DNA of 64,000 nt from Massilibacteroides vaginae (GTDB taxonomy: Bacteria > Bacteroidota > Bacteroidia > Bacteroidales > Tannerellaceae): assembly GCF_900178525.1 (NCBI RefSeq), contig NZ_FXDJ01000009.1:704263-768262 (forward strand). The letters are read 5' to 3'. Every line of letters starts with the position of its first letter. Position 1 is the first letter of the stretch. The translations under genes were made by a program, and so were the position numbers. Positions 18,377 through 27,784 of the stretch are shown in pieces. The notes under the pieces were generated by a model. That model was not told the origin of the DNA. It ran no database searches and saw only the letters and a list, made by a program, of their open reading frames with translations.

Positions 18377-19678
18377 ATGAAAAAATACTTCTTCTTTTTT
18401 GGCTTCCTATTGCTATGCGCTAAGGGTACTGCTCAGTATAGAGAAACAATAAAGCTTACTCCTGCGGACGTTGAGGCCGTTTTCCTGAAACAAAACATTC
18501 AACTCATCGCGGAACAAATGAATATCAGCATGGCCGACGCTGATATTTTGCAGGCCCGGTTGTGGGATAATCCTACGCTTTCGGTTGGCGACGTAAATCT
18601 TTGGACTACACAAGGGCAACGCGAAGGTGAAGCGGAAGTTATCCCTCCGGTGTTTGGCTCTTTTGCCAGAAACACACAGTTTTCCCTTGAACTGAGTCAG
18701 TTGATTCAAACGGCAAACAAAAAAGGCAAACTGGTTGGCAGAGAGATAGTATCCAGAGAAATCGCTGTTCAGGAATTTGAACTTGTTTTACGTGGGTTAA
18801 AGATAGAACTAAGAAGGGCAATCCATGAAATCATCTATTTGCAAAACTACCTGGGCGTATTATCTACGCAACAGGAAGCAATAAGCCGGCTGATAACCTC
18901 TTACCGAAGCCAGCTGCTGCAAGGAAACATCGCAAAAACGGAAATGCTCAGGCTGCAATCGTCATTGCTTGAAATCGAAAATGAAGAGAATGAAACGAAA
19001 GCAGACCTGAATGAACAACTGAAAATAGTAAAATCACTGCTGTGCATCGATCCGCTGATACGTATTGAGTTGATTGATGTTGAGAAAGAAACGATAGCAC
19101 CGGAATCAATCCTATTGACGCAATTAGTAGGGCAAACCCTGACCGGCAGAGCCGATATAAAGCGAAGTCAACTTCAGACTAAGTTTTTTGACAAATCATT
19201 GGCTTACGAAAAATCACAACGTATACCCGATCTTACCTTCAGTGTCGCCTACGACCGTCGCGGAGGGGTGTGGAGAGACTTTGTGGGCTTTGGTGTAAGC
19301 ATGGATCTGCCTTTTTTCAACCGGAATCAAGGGGGAATCAAAGCCGCGAAGATAAGTCGCGCGCAAAGTTTGCAGTTGGAGGAACAGTTGCTCAACGAGG
19401 CACAACACGAAACGGTGGAAGCTTACAGCAACTATTCCGATGCCTATAATTTTTACCGGAAGATCAGTTCAGACGATCTGCTTACCCAGCTCGACACGAT
19501 GCTGGATGTATATTCCAAAAATTTATTGAACAGAAACATCAGCATGGTGGAATATATCGATTTCATGGAGGCGTACAAAAGCAACAGGCAAACGCTGCTG
19601 ATGGCACGGAAAAAGATGCGGATGCAATTTGAAGAATTACAATATATAGTAGGAACAGAAATCACAAACGCTTTATGA
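18377..19678 (+). CDS. TolC-family outer-membrane efflux protein (CzcC-like)
   Basis: This 433-residue outer-membrane channel has a signal peptide ending near AKGTAQ. Two repeats of long amphipathic helices follow, typical of outer-membrane efflux proteins: ADILQARLWDNPTLSVGDVN in the first half and KSQRIPDLTFSVAYDRRGG with FGVSMDLPFFNRNQGGI in the second. The last motif is characteristic of CzcC/CusC-like heavy-metal channels. It is the first gene of a C-B-A order operon; its stop overlaps the adaptor start. Metal specificity cannot be read. Confidence 0.92.
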   Translation: MKKYFFFFGFLLLCAKGTAQYRETIKLTPADVEAVFLKQNIQLIAEQMNISMADADILQARLWDNPTLSVGDVNLWTTQGQREGEAEVIPPVFGSFARNTQFSLELSQLIQTANKKGKLVGREIVSREIAVQEFELVLRGLKIELRRAIHEIIYLQNYLGVLSTQQEAISRLITSYRSQLLQGNIAKTEMLRLQSSLLEIENEENETKADLNEQLKIVKSLLCIDPLIRIELIDVEKETIAPESILLTQLVGQTLTGRADIKRSQLQTKFFDKSLAYEKSQRIPDLTFSVAYDRRGGVWRDFVGFGVSMDLPFFNRNQGGIKAAKISRAQSLQLEEQLLNEAQHETVEAYSNYSDAYNFYRKISSDDLLTQLDTMLDVYSKNLLNRNISMVEYIDFMEAYKSNRQTLLMARKKMRMQFEELQYIVGTEITNAL

Positions 19679-20754
19679 TAAACAGAAATATAGTTTTAGC
19701 TGTACTGGCAACAGTTTTCTTGTCGGCCTGTTCGGGTAACGGAGATAAAAAAGAGCAGAAAGAAAATCTAATCAAAGATGCTTTCTTAAAAAAGGTGCAG
19801 ACTATCCCTGCGGAAATGAGTAGTCAGGAACAGGAATTAACACTTGCCGGTAAGGTAGCATGCGATCCGGAAAAAACAATCCATTATTTACCCCTGCTTA
19901 ATGGTGTTATTGACAGGACTTATTTTTCATTAGGGGAAAAAGTATCAAAAGGACAAAACTTGCTTGATATGCGTAGTACGGAGCTAAGTACGTTGTTGTC
20001 TGAAAAAACGTCGTTAGAAACGGAAGAAAAATTGGCCGAGCGCGAACTTAGCACAGCACAAAGTTTGTATAACGACGGCATGTTTTCCGAGAAAGAGCTA
20101 TTCGAAGCACAAGGCAAGCTAAAGCAAGTACAGGCTTCGCTAAATAAAACGAATGCAGACATTGCGGTCTACGGCATACAAAAAGCAGACGGCACATTCG
20201 CGGTAAAAGCGCCTATCGCAGGGTATATCATTGAAAAGAACGCTTCATCCGGCACAACGGTATCCGAAGGCAGTGAGCCTTTGTTTACTATTGCCGACCT
20301 CAACACGGTATGGATACTTGTTAACGTATACGCCGGAAATCTGCAATTTGTACACGAAGGTATGGAGGTAGAGATAACCTCTCTCTCCTATCCCGGAGAA
20401 GTGTTTAACGGTAAAATCAGTTATATACCACAGGTTTTCGATTCGGAAGAGAAAGTGTTAAAAGCCAGGATCGTGATGCAAAATACAGCGCTGAAATTCA
20501 AACCGGAAATGTCGGTTGTTGTAAAACTGAAAAGCAAGAACCGGGCAAACAGCATTGCGATACCTTCGGATGCCCTCATTTTTGACAACAATCGCTATCA
20601 CGTAGTAGTAGAAGAGTCGGAAGGTCTGTTCAGGTATAAAGAGGTGCTGCTGCAAGGACATAATGGCAATACTTCTTACATCGCTTCAGGATTGGAAGAA
20701 GGCGAAAAGGTAGTTATCAGAAATCAGTTGTTAATCTATTCCGGTCTTAAATAA
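19675..20754 (+). CDS. RND efflux periplasmic adaptor lipoprotein (CzcB/CusB-like)
   Basis: This 359-residue membrane-fusion protein links the inner-membrane pump to the TolC channel. It has a lipobox (VFLSACSGN). A barrel-sandwich half motif GVIDRTYFSLGEKVSKGQNLL is followed by a helical hairpin of about 60 residues (ELSTAQSLYNDGMFSEKELF), the second half APIAGYIIEKNASSGTTVSEG, and a beta-barrel and membrane-proximal domain. No histidine-rich metal-binding extension is visible. Overlaps the TolC stop by 4 bp and sits 9 bp before the pump gene, so all three should be co-translated. Confidence 0.93.
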   Translation: MINRNIVLAVLATVFLSACSGNGDKKEQKENLIKDAFLKKVQTIPAEMSSQEQELTLAGKVACDPEKTIHYLPLLNGVIDRTYFSLGEKVSKGQNLLDMRSTELSTLLSEKTSLETEEKLAERELSTAQSLYNDGMFSEKELFEAQGKLKQVQASLNKTNADIAVYGIQKADGTFAVKAPIAGYIIEKNASSGTTVSEGSEPLFTIADLNTVWILVNVYAGNLQFVHEGMEVEITSLSYPGEVFNGKISYIPQVFDSEEKVLKARIVMQNTALKFKPEMSVVVKLKSKNRANSIAIPSDALIFDNNRYHVVVEESEGLFRYKEVLLQGHNGNTSYIASGLEEGEKVVIRNQLLIYSGLK

Positions 20755-20763
20755 TATTAGGTT

Positions 20764-23700
20764 ATGCATAAATTTGTAGGAAATATAATTGCTTTTGCCC
20801 TTCGCAATCATGTGTTTGTTCTTTTCTTGACCGCCATTCTCTTTATAACGGGTATAGCGTGCTATTTCAATACGCCTATTGAGGCTTATCCGGATGTAAC
20901 GAATACGCGTGTACGTATTATTTCGCAATGGCCCGGCCGTAGCGCAGAGGAAGTGGAGAAATTTGTAACCTTGCCCGTTATGCGGGCGATGAATACCATT
21001 CCCCGTAAAACAGATGTACGTTCTACATCTCTATTTGGTTTGTCGGTGGTAACTGTTCTTTTCGAAGATGGTGTAGACGATTTCTTCGCGCAGCAATACG
21101 CCTCCAACCGGATGCAAGACCTTGATCTGCCCGAAGGCGCGGATACATCTATCGAACCACCGTCGGGAGCCACCGGCGAAATTTTCCGCTATGTGTTGAA
21201 AAGCGATTTACCCATACGTGAAGTAACCGCGATAAACGAATGGGTGGTAGAACGCGAACTGTTGTCGGTGCCCGGCGTAGCCAGCATCAACAGTTTTGGC
21301 GGAGAAGAGAAAATATACGAAATAAAAGTCAATCCGGTGGAACTCGCCAATTACGAGCTTTCTCCGCTGGATGTTTACGAGGCCGTATCAAACAGCAATG
21401 TAAACGTAGGTGGAGATATTATAAAGAAAGGAAGCCAGGCTTTTGTGGTGCGGGGTATCGGTCTGCTTGAAAGCGTGGAAGACATTGAAAACATCCTGAT
21501 AGAAACACGCGGGGGCACTCCCATACGTGTGAAACAGGTTGCCTCGGTCGGCATATCGTCCAAGCCACGTTTGGGACAAGTCGGATTGGATGATGAAGAC
21601 GATATTGTACAAGGTATTGTGGTTATGCTGCGCGGACAGAATCCGGGAGAGGTAATCAAAGGGGTAAAAGACAAGATTGCCGAACTAAATGATCGTATAC
21701 TCCCGGCTGAAGTAAGGATAGAGCCGTTTCTGGATCGCACAACATTGGTGGAGACAACCGTTAATACGGTGGTTAAAAATCTGGCGGAAGGCATCTTGTT
21801 GGTATCCCTCGTTGTGTTTATATTCTTGTTTAACTGGCGCACCACCGTTATTGTCGCTACGGTTATTCCACTTTCATTCCTTTTTGCCATTATCATGTTA
21901 CGCATTCAGGGCTTACCGGCAAATCTGATCTCAATGGGCGCGCTGGACTTCGGACTGCTTTTGGAGGGAACACTCGTTATTGTAGAAATCATATTTGTAG
22001 CGATGAAGAAGCGGAGTAATCAGTTGGGCGAACGGTTTACCCGCACCTTAAAAAGTGGTTTGATAAGAAGAAGCGCAAGCAGCGTGGCCTCTCATATTTT
22101 CTTTGCACAGATCATTTTAATGGTTGCCCTCTTCCCTATTTTCTCGTTTCAGAAAGTAGAAGGAAAAATGTTTTCGCCGCTGGCCTTCACCTTGGGGTAT
22201 GCGTTGTTAGGCTCGCTGATATTGGCGTTGACTTATGTTCCCGTGATGTGCAAGTTATTGATGACCAAACCAATAAAAGAGAAATCGAATTTCATCAGCC
22301 GATTCTTTATAGCTATTCAATACAAGGTGTTTGCATTCAGTTCGCGTTACCGCAAGGGAACTATTGCCGCTTTCTGTTTAGTTCTTTTGGTTTGCTTAAC
22401 CCGTTTTATGTTCTGGGGCACAGAGTTTATTCCGAACATGAATGAAGGGGCAATCTATATCCGTGCCACATTGCCGAATAGCGTGAATCTGGACGAGTCG
22501 GTAAAAATAACGCAGGAGATGAAAGAAAAACTCCGGAAGTTTGACGAAGTAAAGTTTGTGCTATCGCAAACAGGACGCCCGAACGACGGAACCGATGCGA
22601 CCGGATTTTTTAATATCGAATTTCACGCAGAATTGAAACCGGAAAAAGAATGGAGCCGAAAGATTAAGAAGGAAGCACTGATTCAGCAAATGCAGGATTC
22701 ATTGGATATCTATCCGGGTGTTATTTTTGGGTTCAGCCAACCTATTCAGGATAATGTAGAGGAATATGTAGCCGGTGTAAAGAGTGCCTTGGTTATAAAA
22801 ATATACGGCGATGATCTGTATAAACTGGAAGCTCTTGCCGACTCTACCGCTTCTGTGATACAAAACATACGGGGTGTTGAAGATGTAAACGTATTCCGAA
22901 GTATCGGATTGCCCGAATTGCAAATAAAACTGGAGGAAGCACAAATGGCACATTATGGTGTATCGATGGCGGATGCGCAAGCGGTAATCGAAATGGCTAT
23001 CGGCGGAAAAGCCGCGACTAGATTTTATGAAGGCGAACGCATATTTGATGTACAACTTCGTTTTCAGCAGGAATACAGAGACAATGAGGATAAGATTGGA
23101 AATATTCTTATCCCCACAATGGATAAAAAATACGTGCCGCTGAAAGAGATCGCCGACATCTCGTTCATTACGAGCCCTACATTTGTTTATCGCGATGGCA
23201 GCAGTCGTTACGTTGGTGTAGGTTTTAGTATCCGCGACCGCGATTTGGGTTCGACAATAAACGAGGCACAGAAAAAAGTGACGGAAAACGTACCTTTACT
23301 CCCTGAAAACAAGATGGTTTGGGCTGGCGAATTCGAAAGCCAGCAACGTGCCACCGGTCAGTTGGCCATTATCGTTCCGGCTGTTATCCTGCTTATCCTG
23401 TTTTTGCTCTACATGAATTTCGGCACAGTAAAAGACACCTTGATCGCGGCGAGCACAATGCCCTACGCCTTTATCGGTGGATTTATATCGCTATGGGTAA
23501 CAAATACGGTGTTTGGCATTTCGGCCGGTATTGCATTCATTATTCTGTTCGGGGTAACCTCTATAGATAGTATTTTGCTTATCGCACTGATGAAATCTAA
23601 AATGCAACGCACAAACAATCTTCGCTTAGCCATAAACGAAGCCGTATCCGAGCGTCTGCGCCCTGTGCTGATGATTGCCCTGATGGGATCCATGGGCTTA

Positions 23701-23862
23701 CTTCCGGCTGCCCTTTCACACGGAATGGGGTCGGAAATACAAAAACCGTTGGCCATTATGATTGTGGGAGGAATTCTGATAAGTATGATTTTGTCTTTCA
23801 CCGTGCTTCCGCAAGTTTTCTATTTTGCCTACAGAAGAGACAAGCGTTTGAAAGAAAAATAA
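20764..23862 (+). CDS. Heavy-metal-type RND efflux permease (CzcA/CusA family), variant TM4 motif
   Basis: The 1032-residue inner-membrane proton/substrate antiporter has the full RND layout: first helix, periplasmic domain with TLPVMRAMNTIPRK, six helices, second periplasmic loop with FIPNMNEGAIYIRATLP, and C-terminal helices ending FTVLPQVFYF. The charged motif of helix 4 reads LDFGLLLEGTLVIVE: Asp395, Glu401 and Glu408. In CzcA-type pumps the middle position is Asp, so Asp-to-Glu is unusual (the paralogue at 33250 has the normal DFG...DGA...E). The rest of the pump looks intact. Substrate is likely a divalent metal but unproven. Terminates 1 bp before dispersed repeat A. Confidence 0.93.
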   Translation: MHKFVGNIIAFALRNHVFVLFLTAILFITGIACYFNTPIEAYPDVTNTRVRIISQWPGRSAEEVEKFVTLPVMRAMNTIPRKTDVRSTSLFGLSVVTVLFEDGVDDFFAQQYASNRMQDLDLPEGADTSIEPPSGATGEIFRYVLKSDLPIREVTAINEWVVERELLSVPGVASINSFGGEEKIYEIKVNPVELANYELSPLDVYEAVSNSNVNVGGDIIKKGSQAFVVRGIGLLESVEDIENILIETRGGTPIRVKQVASVGISSKPRLGQVGLDDEDDIVQGIVVMLRGQNPGEVIKGVKDKIAELNDRILPAEVRIEPFLDRTTLVETTVNTVVKNLAEGILLVSLVVFIFLFNWRTTVIVATVIPLSFLFAIIMLRIQGLPANLISMGALDFGLLLEGTLVIVEIIFVAMKKRSNQLGERFTRTLKSGLIRRSASSVASHIFFAQIILMVALFPIFSFQKVEGKMFSPLAFTLGYALLGSLILALTYVPVMCKLLMTKPIKEKSNFISRFFIAIQYKVFAFSSRYRKGTIAAFCLVLLVCLTRFMFWGTEFIPNMNEGAIYIRATLPNSVNLDESVKITQEMKEKLRKFDEVKFVLSQTGRPNDGTDATGFFNIEFHAELKPEKEWSRKIKKEALIQQMQDSLDIYPGVIFGFSQPIQDNVEEYVAGVKSALVIKIYGDDLYKLEALADSTASVIQNIRGVEDVNVFRSIGLPELQIKLEEAQMAHYGVSMADAQAVIEMAIGGKAATRFYEGERIFDVQLRFQQEYRDNEDKIGNILIPTMDKKYVPLKEIADISFITSPTFVYRDGSSRYVGVGFSIRDRDLGSTINEAQKKVTENVPLLPENKMVWAGEFESQQRATGQLAIIVPAVILLILFLLYMNFGTVKDTLIAASTMPYAFIGGFISLWVTNTVFGISAGIAFIILFGVTSIDSILLIALMKSKMQRTNNLRLAINEAVSERLRPVLMIALMGSMGLLPAALSHGMGSEIQKPLAIMIVGGILISMILSFTVLPQVFYFAYRRDKRLKEK

Positions 23863-24034
23863 GAGCTGTTTTTTTTACATTACTATATGTTTAAAAAGAT
23901 ATCCTTTATGTTTTGAAAAATAAAGGATATCTTTTCAAAAATAACCTTTATATTTTCCGCCTCTATAATAGACTGATTATCAGCGATGTAAAAAAGCCCT
24001 CAAAAACGGCAAATTAAGTCGCGATTTTAACATG
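23863..24034 (+). repeat. Dispersed AT-rich repeat family, copy A
   Basis: Noncoding gap between the pump and its regulator gene. It shows the family signature: a GCTGTTTTTT-like left end, an AAAGATATCCTTTAT unit facing its reverse complement (16-bp perfect stem, 23894-23909 with 23920-23935, 10-nt loop), an AATAACCTTTAT unit, then CTGATTATCAGC and a C/A-rich tail ending in GATTTTAAC. The hairpin may also limit readthrough. Confidence 0.75.
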
Positions 24035-24126
24035 AAAAAAGCACAGAAAGAGTTGTTGAAAACCGGTTTTTCTTCTTGGACAAAATAAAATAACTATTTT
24101 TAGAATCTGTAAGAGCCTGTTTAAAT

Positions 24127-24134
24127 TAGTATTG
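24127..24134 (+). promoter_or_regulatory. Candidate -7 box of response regulator 1
   Basis: TAGTATTG (one mismatch to TAnnTTTG) lies 4 bp before the ATG. Transcription would start at or next to the start codon, giving a nearly leaderless mRNA, as for the second regulator at 31128. Confidence 0.4.
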
Positions 24135-24138
24135 CATT

Positions 24139-24822
24139 ATGGAACTTTTATTGGTTGAAGATAATCGCCGTATCAGCGAGTTTATGGTGAAGGGACTGGA
24201 AGAATGTGGGTTCTCGGTTGTTCTAGCCGAAAACGGTACCGACGCCCGTAGTCTGATCACGCAGCGTGAATGGGGTTTGATTTTGCTCGACATCATGCTT
24301 CCTGATTTAGACGGAATCACACTGCTGCAATACACCCGGTATAAAAAAATCAACACTCCTATACTTGTAGTCAGTGCGTTAGGTGAACCGGACGACAAAG
24401 TCAAAGCGTTAGACTATGGCGCGGATGATTACCTGGCAAAGCCTTTTCATTTTAAGGAACTGGTGGCACGTATCCATGCGCTGACCCGCAGATCGAAGTT
24501 TAATAATGAAGTACAAGACAAAGCCCTGGTTGCCGATGACCTGAAATTGTATATAGACAGCCATGTGGTGGAACGGGGCGGTGTAGAGATAAAGCTGACC
24601 TTGCAGGAATTCAAACTTCTTCAGCTGTTAATGGAGAATAAAAACAAAGTATTGCCCCGCCCTCAGATTTTAAATACGGTGTGGGGGATCGATTACGATA
24701 CAAATACAAATGTGGTAGATGTGTATATATCTTATCTCCGAAATAAGATTGATTCGATGTCGCAGAATAAGCTGATCCAAACCGTAAAAGGAAGAGGATA
24801 TTTAATACGAACGCAAGCATAA
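24139..24822 (+). CDS. OmpR-family response regulator of efflux system 1
   Basis: This 227-residue regulator has a receiver with acidic pocket Glu7-Asp8, phospho-acceptor Asp51 in LILLDIMLPDLDG and Lys101 in DDYLAKPF. The winged-helix domain (about 128-226) has LTLQEFKLLQLLMENKNKV and the terminal VKGRGYLI. It resembles CusR/CopR-type metal-responsive regulators. It is paired with the kinase 7 bp downstream and lies 276 bp after the pump operon. The phased repeats at 18296-18336 are its likely target. Confidence 0.95.
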   Translation: MELLLVEDNRRISEFMVKGLEECGFSVVLAENGTDARSLITQREWGLILLDIMLPDLDGITLLQYTRYKKINTPILVVSALGEPDDKVKALDYGADDYLAKPFHFKELVARIHALTRRSKFNNEVQDKALVADDLKLYIDSHVVERGGVEIKLTLQEFKLLQLLMENKNKVLPRPQILNTVWGIDYDTNTNVVDVYISYLRNKIDSMSQNKLIQTVKGRGYLIRTQA

Positions 24823-24829
24823 ACCGGGT

Positions 24830-26176
24830 ATGAAAATTCAGACACGTCAAAGTTTATATAGTTCCCTCGCCTTCGGAGTTATTTTTATTATCATCTCATT
24901 TTTTATTTATGTTCTTTATCAGAAAAACACCCAAAGGGCAGTAAATAAGAATTTAGAGAAGACAGCCTATTTAGTGGCGTTTTTTCACCTGGAAGAAGAT
25001 GAACTCAACGCGAATGAATTTGAATCCGTAAGGAAACAATTCGATGCCATAGTAGCCGGCGATTCCTATCAGGTTTATAATCAGAACGACGAAATTGTTT
25101 GGGGCAATAAGAATGAAACGATATCCTTATCTACATTGAATGCGATAAGAGAGAAGCGAAGTTTATCTTTCTCCTCCGAAAACGAGTTTTGTCACGGTCT
25201 CTATTACGAAGATAATCAGGGCGATTTCGTAATTGTAGCCAAGGAACCCAAAGCACTGTTAAATGAGCAATTGGTCGCTTTGTTGTGGATACTGCTATCG
25301 GCACTGATTGTGGGTCTGATCGCTGTTGTTTTACTTAGCCGTTGGTTGGCGCGTATTGCTTACAAACCTTTTAGTTCGGTAATAGATCAGGTAAAAAACA
25401 TTCCGCCACACAACCCGACAAATCAGATCGACGTGCCCAACACAAAGGATGAATTGCAGGAACTGACCGAAACATTTAATCATTTGCTGGAACAGATAGC
25501 GGATACGTTTATTATTCAAAAGAATTTTGTTAATTATGTTTCGCATGAATTCAAAACGCCTTTGGCTTCGATGCTGGGAAATTTAGAAGTATTCTCCCTC
25601 AAAGACCGTAGTCCGGAAGAATACGAGAAACTTTCGTTGAAACTTATCTCGCAGATTCATCAGTTAGAAGAGATTCTGAATACGCTGATCATTATTTCAA
25701 ACCTGAGAAAAGAAACGGAATTGAGCAATCAATTCAGGATAGATGAACTGATTTGGGAGATTATTGAAAAGCTCTCACTCAGTTATGCAAATAATAAAAT
25801 CAATGTTCAACTGGATATTTTGCCGGAAGACGAAGATATATTGATGGTCGAAAAAGACCGTACGCAATTGTTGATGGCCATGTTTAATATCATCGAAAAC
25901 GGGGTTAAATATTCAGGAGGTAAATCAATAGACATCAGGCTGTATAGAGAGCATACCCGGCTGAATATCGCGGTTGCGGACAAAGGTATCGGCATCCCTG
26001 CCGGGGAACTTAAAAACATCAGCAAACCCTTTTACCGTGCCGACAACGCAAGCCCGATGCACGGAAGCGGTATTGGACTTTCAATCGCCTTACGCATCCT
26101 GGAAAAGAACAACATTAAATACCGCATAGAATCCGGAGTGAATACCGGCACAACGATTATTATCTGTTTTGAATAA
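24830..26176 (+). CDS. Membrane sensor histidine kinase of efflux system 1
   Basis: This 448-residue kinase has a first membrane helix at about 12-31, a periplasmic sensor of about 110 residues, a second helix near 148-168, and HAMP. HisKA follows with FVNYVSHEFKTPLASMLGN (phospho-His in SHEF), then HATPase with NIIENGVKYSGG (N box), ADKGIGIP and GSGIGLSIAL. All catalytic boxes are present. The sensor loop has no Cys and few His, so metal sensing is inferred from the neighbouring pump rather than from the loop. Converges on the CydC-like gene with a 9-bp gap. Confidence 0.94.
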   Translation: MKIQTRQSLYSSLAFGVIFIIISFFIYVLYQKNTQRAVNKNLEKTAYLVAFFHLEEDELNANEFESVRKQFDAIVAGDSYQVYNQNDEIVWGNKNETISLSTLNAIREKRSLSFSSENEFCHGLYYEDNQGDFVIVAKEPKALLNEQLVALLWILLSALIVGLIAVVLLSRWLARIAYKPFSSVIDQVKNIPPHNPTNQIDVPNTKDELQELTETFNHLLEQIADTFIIQKNFVNYVSHEFKTPLASMLGNLEVFSLKDRSPEEYEKLSLKLISQIHQLEEILNTLIIISNLRKETELSNQFRIDELIWEIIEKLSLSYANNKINVQLDILPEDEDILMVEKDRTQLLMAMFNIIENGVKYSGGKSIDIRLYREHTRLNIAVADKGIGIPAGELKNISKPFYRADNASPMHGSGIGLSIALRILEKNNIKYRIESGVNTGTTIIICFE

Positions 26177-26185
26177 TAAGAAATT

Positions 26186-27784
26186 CTAAAGCCGAACCAC
26201 CTTATCCACTATTCCTTCAAATTCGGTCAGGTGTGTAGCCATCAGGATGGTAATATCCGGATAGCGTTGTTTGATGTTTTGGAAAATGGCGATGGCGTTT
26301 TCCGAACTGATACCGGCTGTAGGTTCGTCTACTACCAATAATTGAGGCTCTTTTAGCAGAGCTTGCGCGAGAAGTAGTTTTTTACGCTGTCCGCCGCTCA
26401 GGGTTTCGCCGTTTTCACCGATCCAGCTATCTAAACCGTTTGGTAATGCCGAACGCCAACTTTCCAGATCTACTGTTTTTAGTACTTGCTCTATTGCTTC
26501 GTCGGGGTAGCTTTCGAAATTCTCACGCAGCGTTCCGGTGAGGAGATAAGCTTTTTGTGTAACGTAAATACATTCGGGTACAGGTAGATGCAATAGATCC
26601 GCATCATCATTCCAGACCAAAGAGCCGCTCCGGCGGTATTCGGGATAGAAGAGACTGTTCAGCAAGGTTGTTTTTCCTTTTCCTGTTTCTCCGTAGAGGG
26701 CAATCCAGTCTCCTTTCTCTATAACCAAGGATACTTCGCCGGTTTCGACAGGTGTTTCGGGTATTTTAGCACTTACATTTGTTAGGCTTAGCTTTCTCAG
26801 CGCATCGTGTACCTGTACTGTTTCAACCGGTTGCGCGCCTTGTTTTAGAATTGAATCGATATCTTTTATCTGGTGTTCCACCGAACTTTTTTCTGATTTT
26901 CCGGAGAAAAGCATTTCGGATAATTCGGCCTGTGCCATGATCCCAAAGAAAATCCCGATCGCGGTAGGTGCATCTATTCCGTACTGTCCGGAACGCCATA
27001 GCAGGAATGCGGCGATGTAACTAAATCCGAGTCCGGCAATCAGTTGCAGCCAGAATGAATTCGTTTGCAATTTCTTTTCTAATTGTTCAAGTTCTGATAA
27101 TCTCTGTTCGTATTGCAGGATAGCCTTCTCTTCCATATTGTATTTTGAGATTTCAATTCTGCCTCTGAAACTTTGAATGAGTGCCTGGTTATTTGTTTCA
27201 CGGGCTGATTTCAGGGCTTGATAATGCTTTCTGTTCTTCACAAAAAAGAATTGAGGCACGACAAACAATAAAATAGCAGATGAGATTACAAACTCCAATG
27301 CAAGTGGTGCTGAAAAGAACGCCATAAAAAAGGCATAAACACTAAGTGTAAGGATTAGCGAGGATAAGGGCAACAGCCATAAAAGAATATGATTTAATAG
27401 CTGATCTACCCCGTGCGTACTGTTTTCGAGCAATGCGGAGTTATTATTGACTTGCTTTTTGAAATAGGGAAGCCGGGCAACAGACTGAAATATTTGTAAT
27501 TGCAGCCGTTGCTGCGCCTCGAGTGTAGTTTTATGATTTTCTAATCGTTCGAAGTATCTCATGGCAGTACGCACCAATGCCATTAAACGGATAATGGCAG
27601 ACGGAACCAAATACGAGAATGTGGTGCTTGCGGTAATGAACACAACACTGCAAATGGCCAGAAACCAACCGGAAATGGCCGGAAGCGCTACAAAGGAAAT
27701 AGTCCATAACAACAACAAGAAAAACCCCCGAAACCATTTGCCGGCTAAGGGATACAAGATATGTTTGGTAATAAATTTATTCAT
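26186..27784 (-). CDS. cydC: ABC exporter half-transporter, CydC-like
   Basis: This 532-residue fused membrane/ATPase subunit has six membrane helices in about 1-300. The nucleotide-binding domain has Walker A YGETGKGKTTLLN, signature TLSGGQRKKLLLAQ, and Walker B LLVVDEPTAG. It resembles CydC, partner of CydD in exporting cysteine and glutathione to the periplasm, which is needed for cytochrome bd assembly. Its start overlaps the upstream gene by 8 bp, so the two subunits are translationally coupled. No cydAB genes are in the window, so the Cyd assignment rests on family resemblance and gene pairing. Confidence 0.75.
   Translation of the reverse strand: MNKFITKHILYPLAGKWFRGFFLLLLWTISFVALPAISGWFLAICSVVFITASTTFSYLVPSAIIRLMALVRTAMRYFERLENHKTTLEAQQRLQLQIFQSVARLPYFKKQVNNNSALLENSTHGVDQLLNHILLWLLPLSSLILTLSVYAFFMAFFSAPLALEFVISSAILLFVVPQFFFVKNRKHYQALKSARETNNQALIQSFRGRIEISKYNMEEKAILQYEQRLSELEQLEKKLQTNSFWLQLIAGLGFSYIAAFLLWRSGQYGIDAPTAIGIFFGIMAQAELSEMLFSGKSEKSSVEHQIKDIDSILKQGAQPVETVQVHDALRKLSLTNVSAKIPETPVETGEVSLVIEKGDWIALYGETGKGKTTLLNSLFYPEYRRSGSLVWNDDADLLHLPVPECIYVTQKAYLLTGTLRENFESYPDEAIEQVLKTVDLESWRSALPNGLDSWIGENGETLSGGQRKKLLLAQALLKEPQLLVVDEPTAGISSENAIAIFQNIKQRYPDITILMATHLTEFEGIVDKVVRL

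Noticed and set aside
21375-21905. Long open frame on the minus strand inside the RND permease gene
   Set aside because: It is a shadow of the strongly supported permease reading frame, with no family resemblance.
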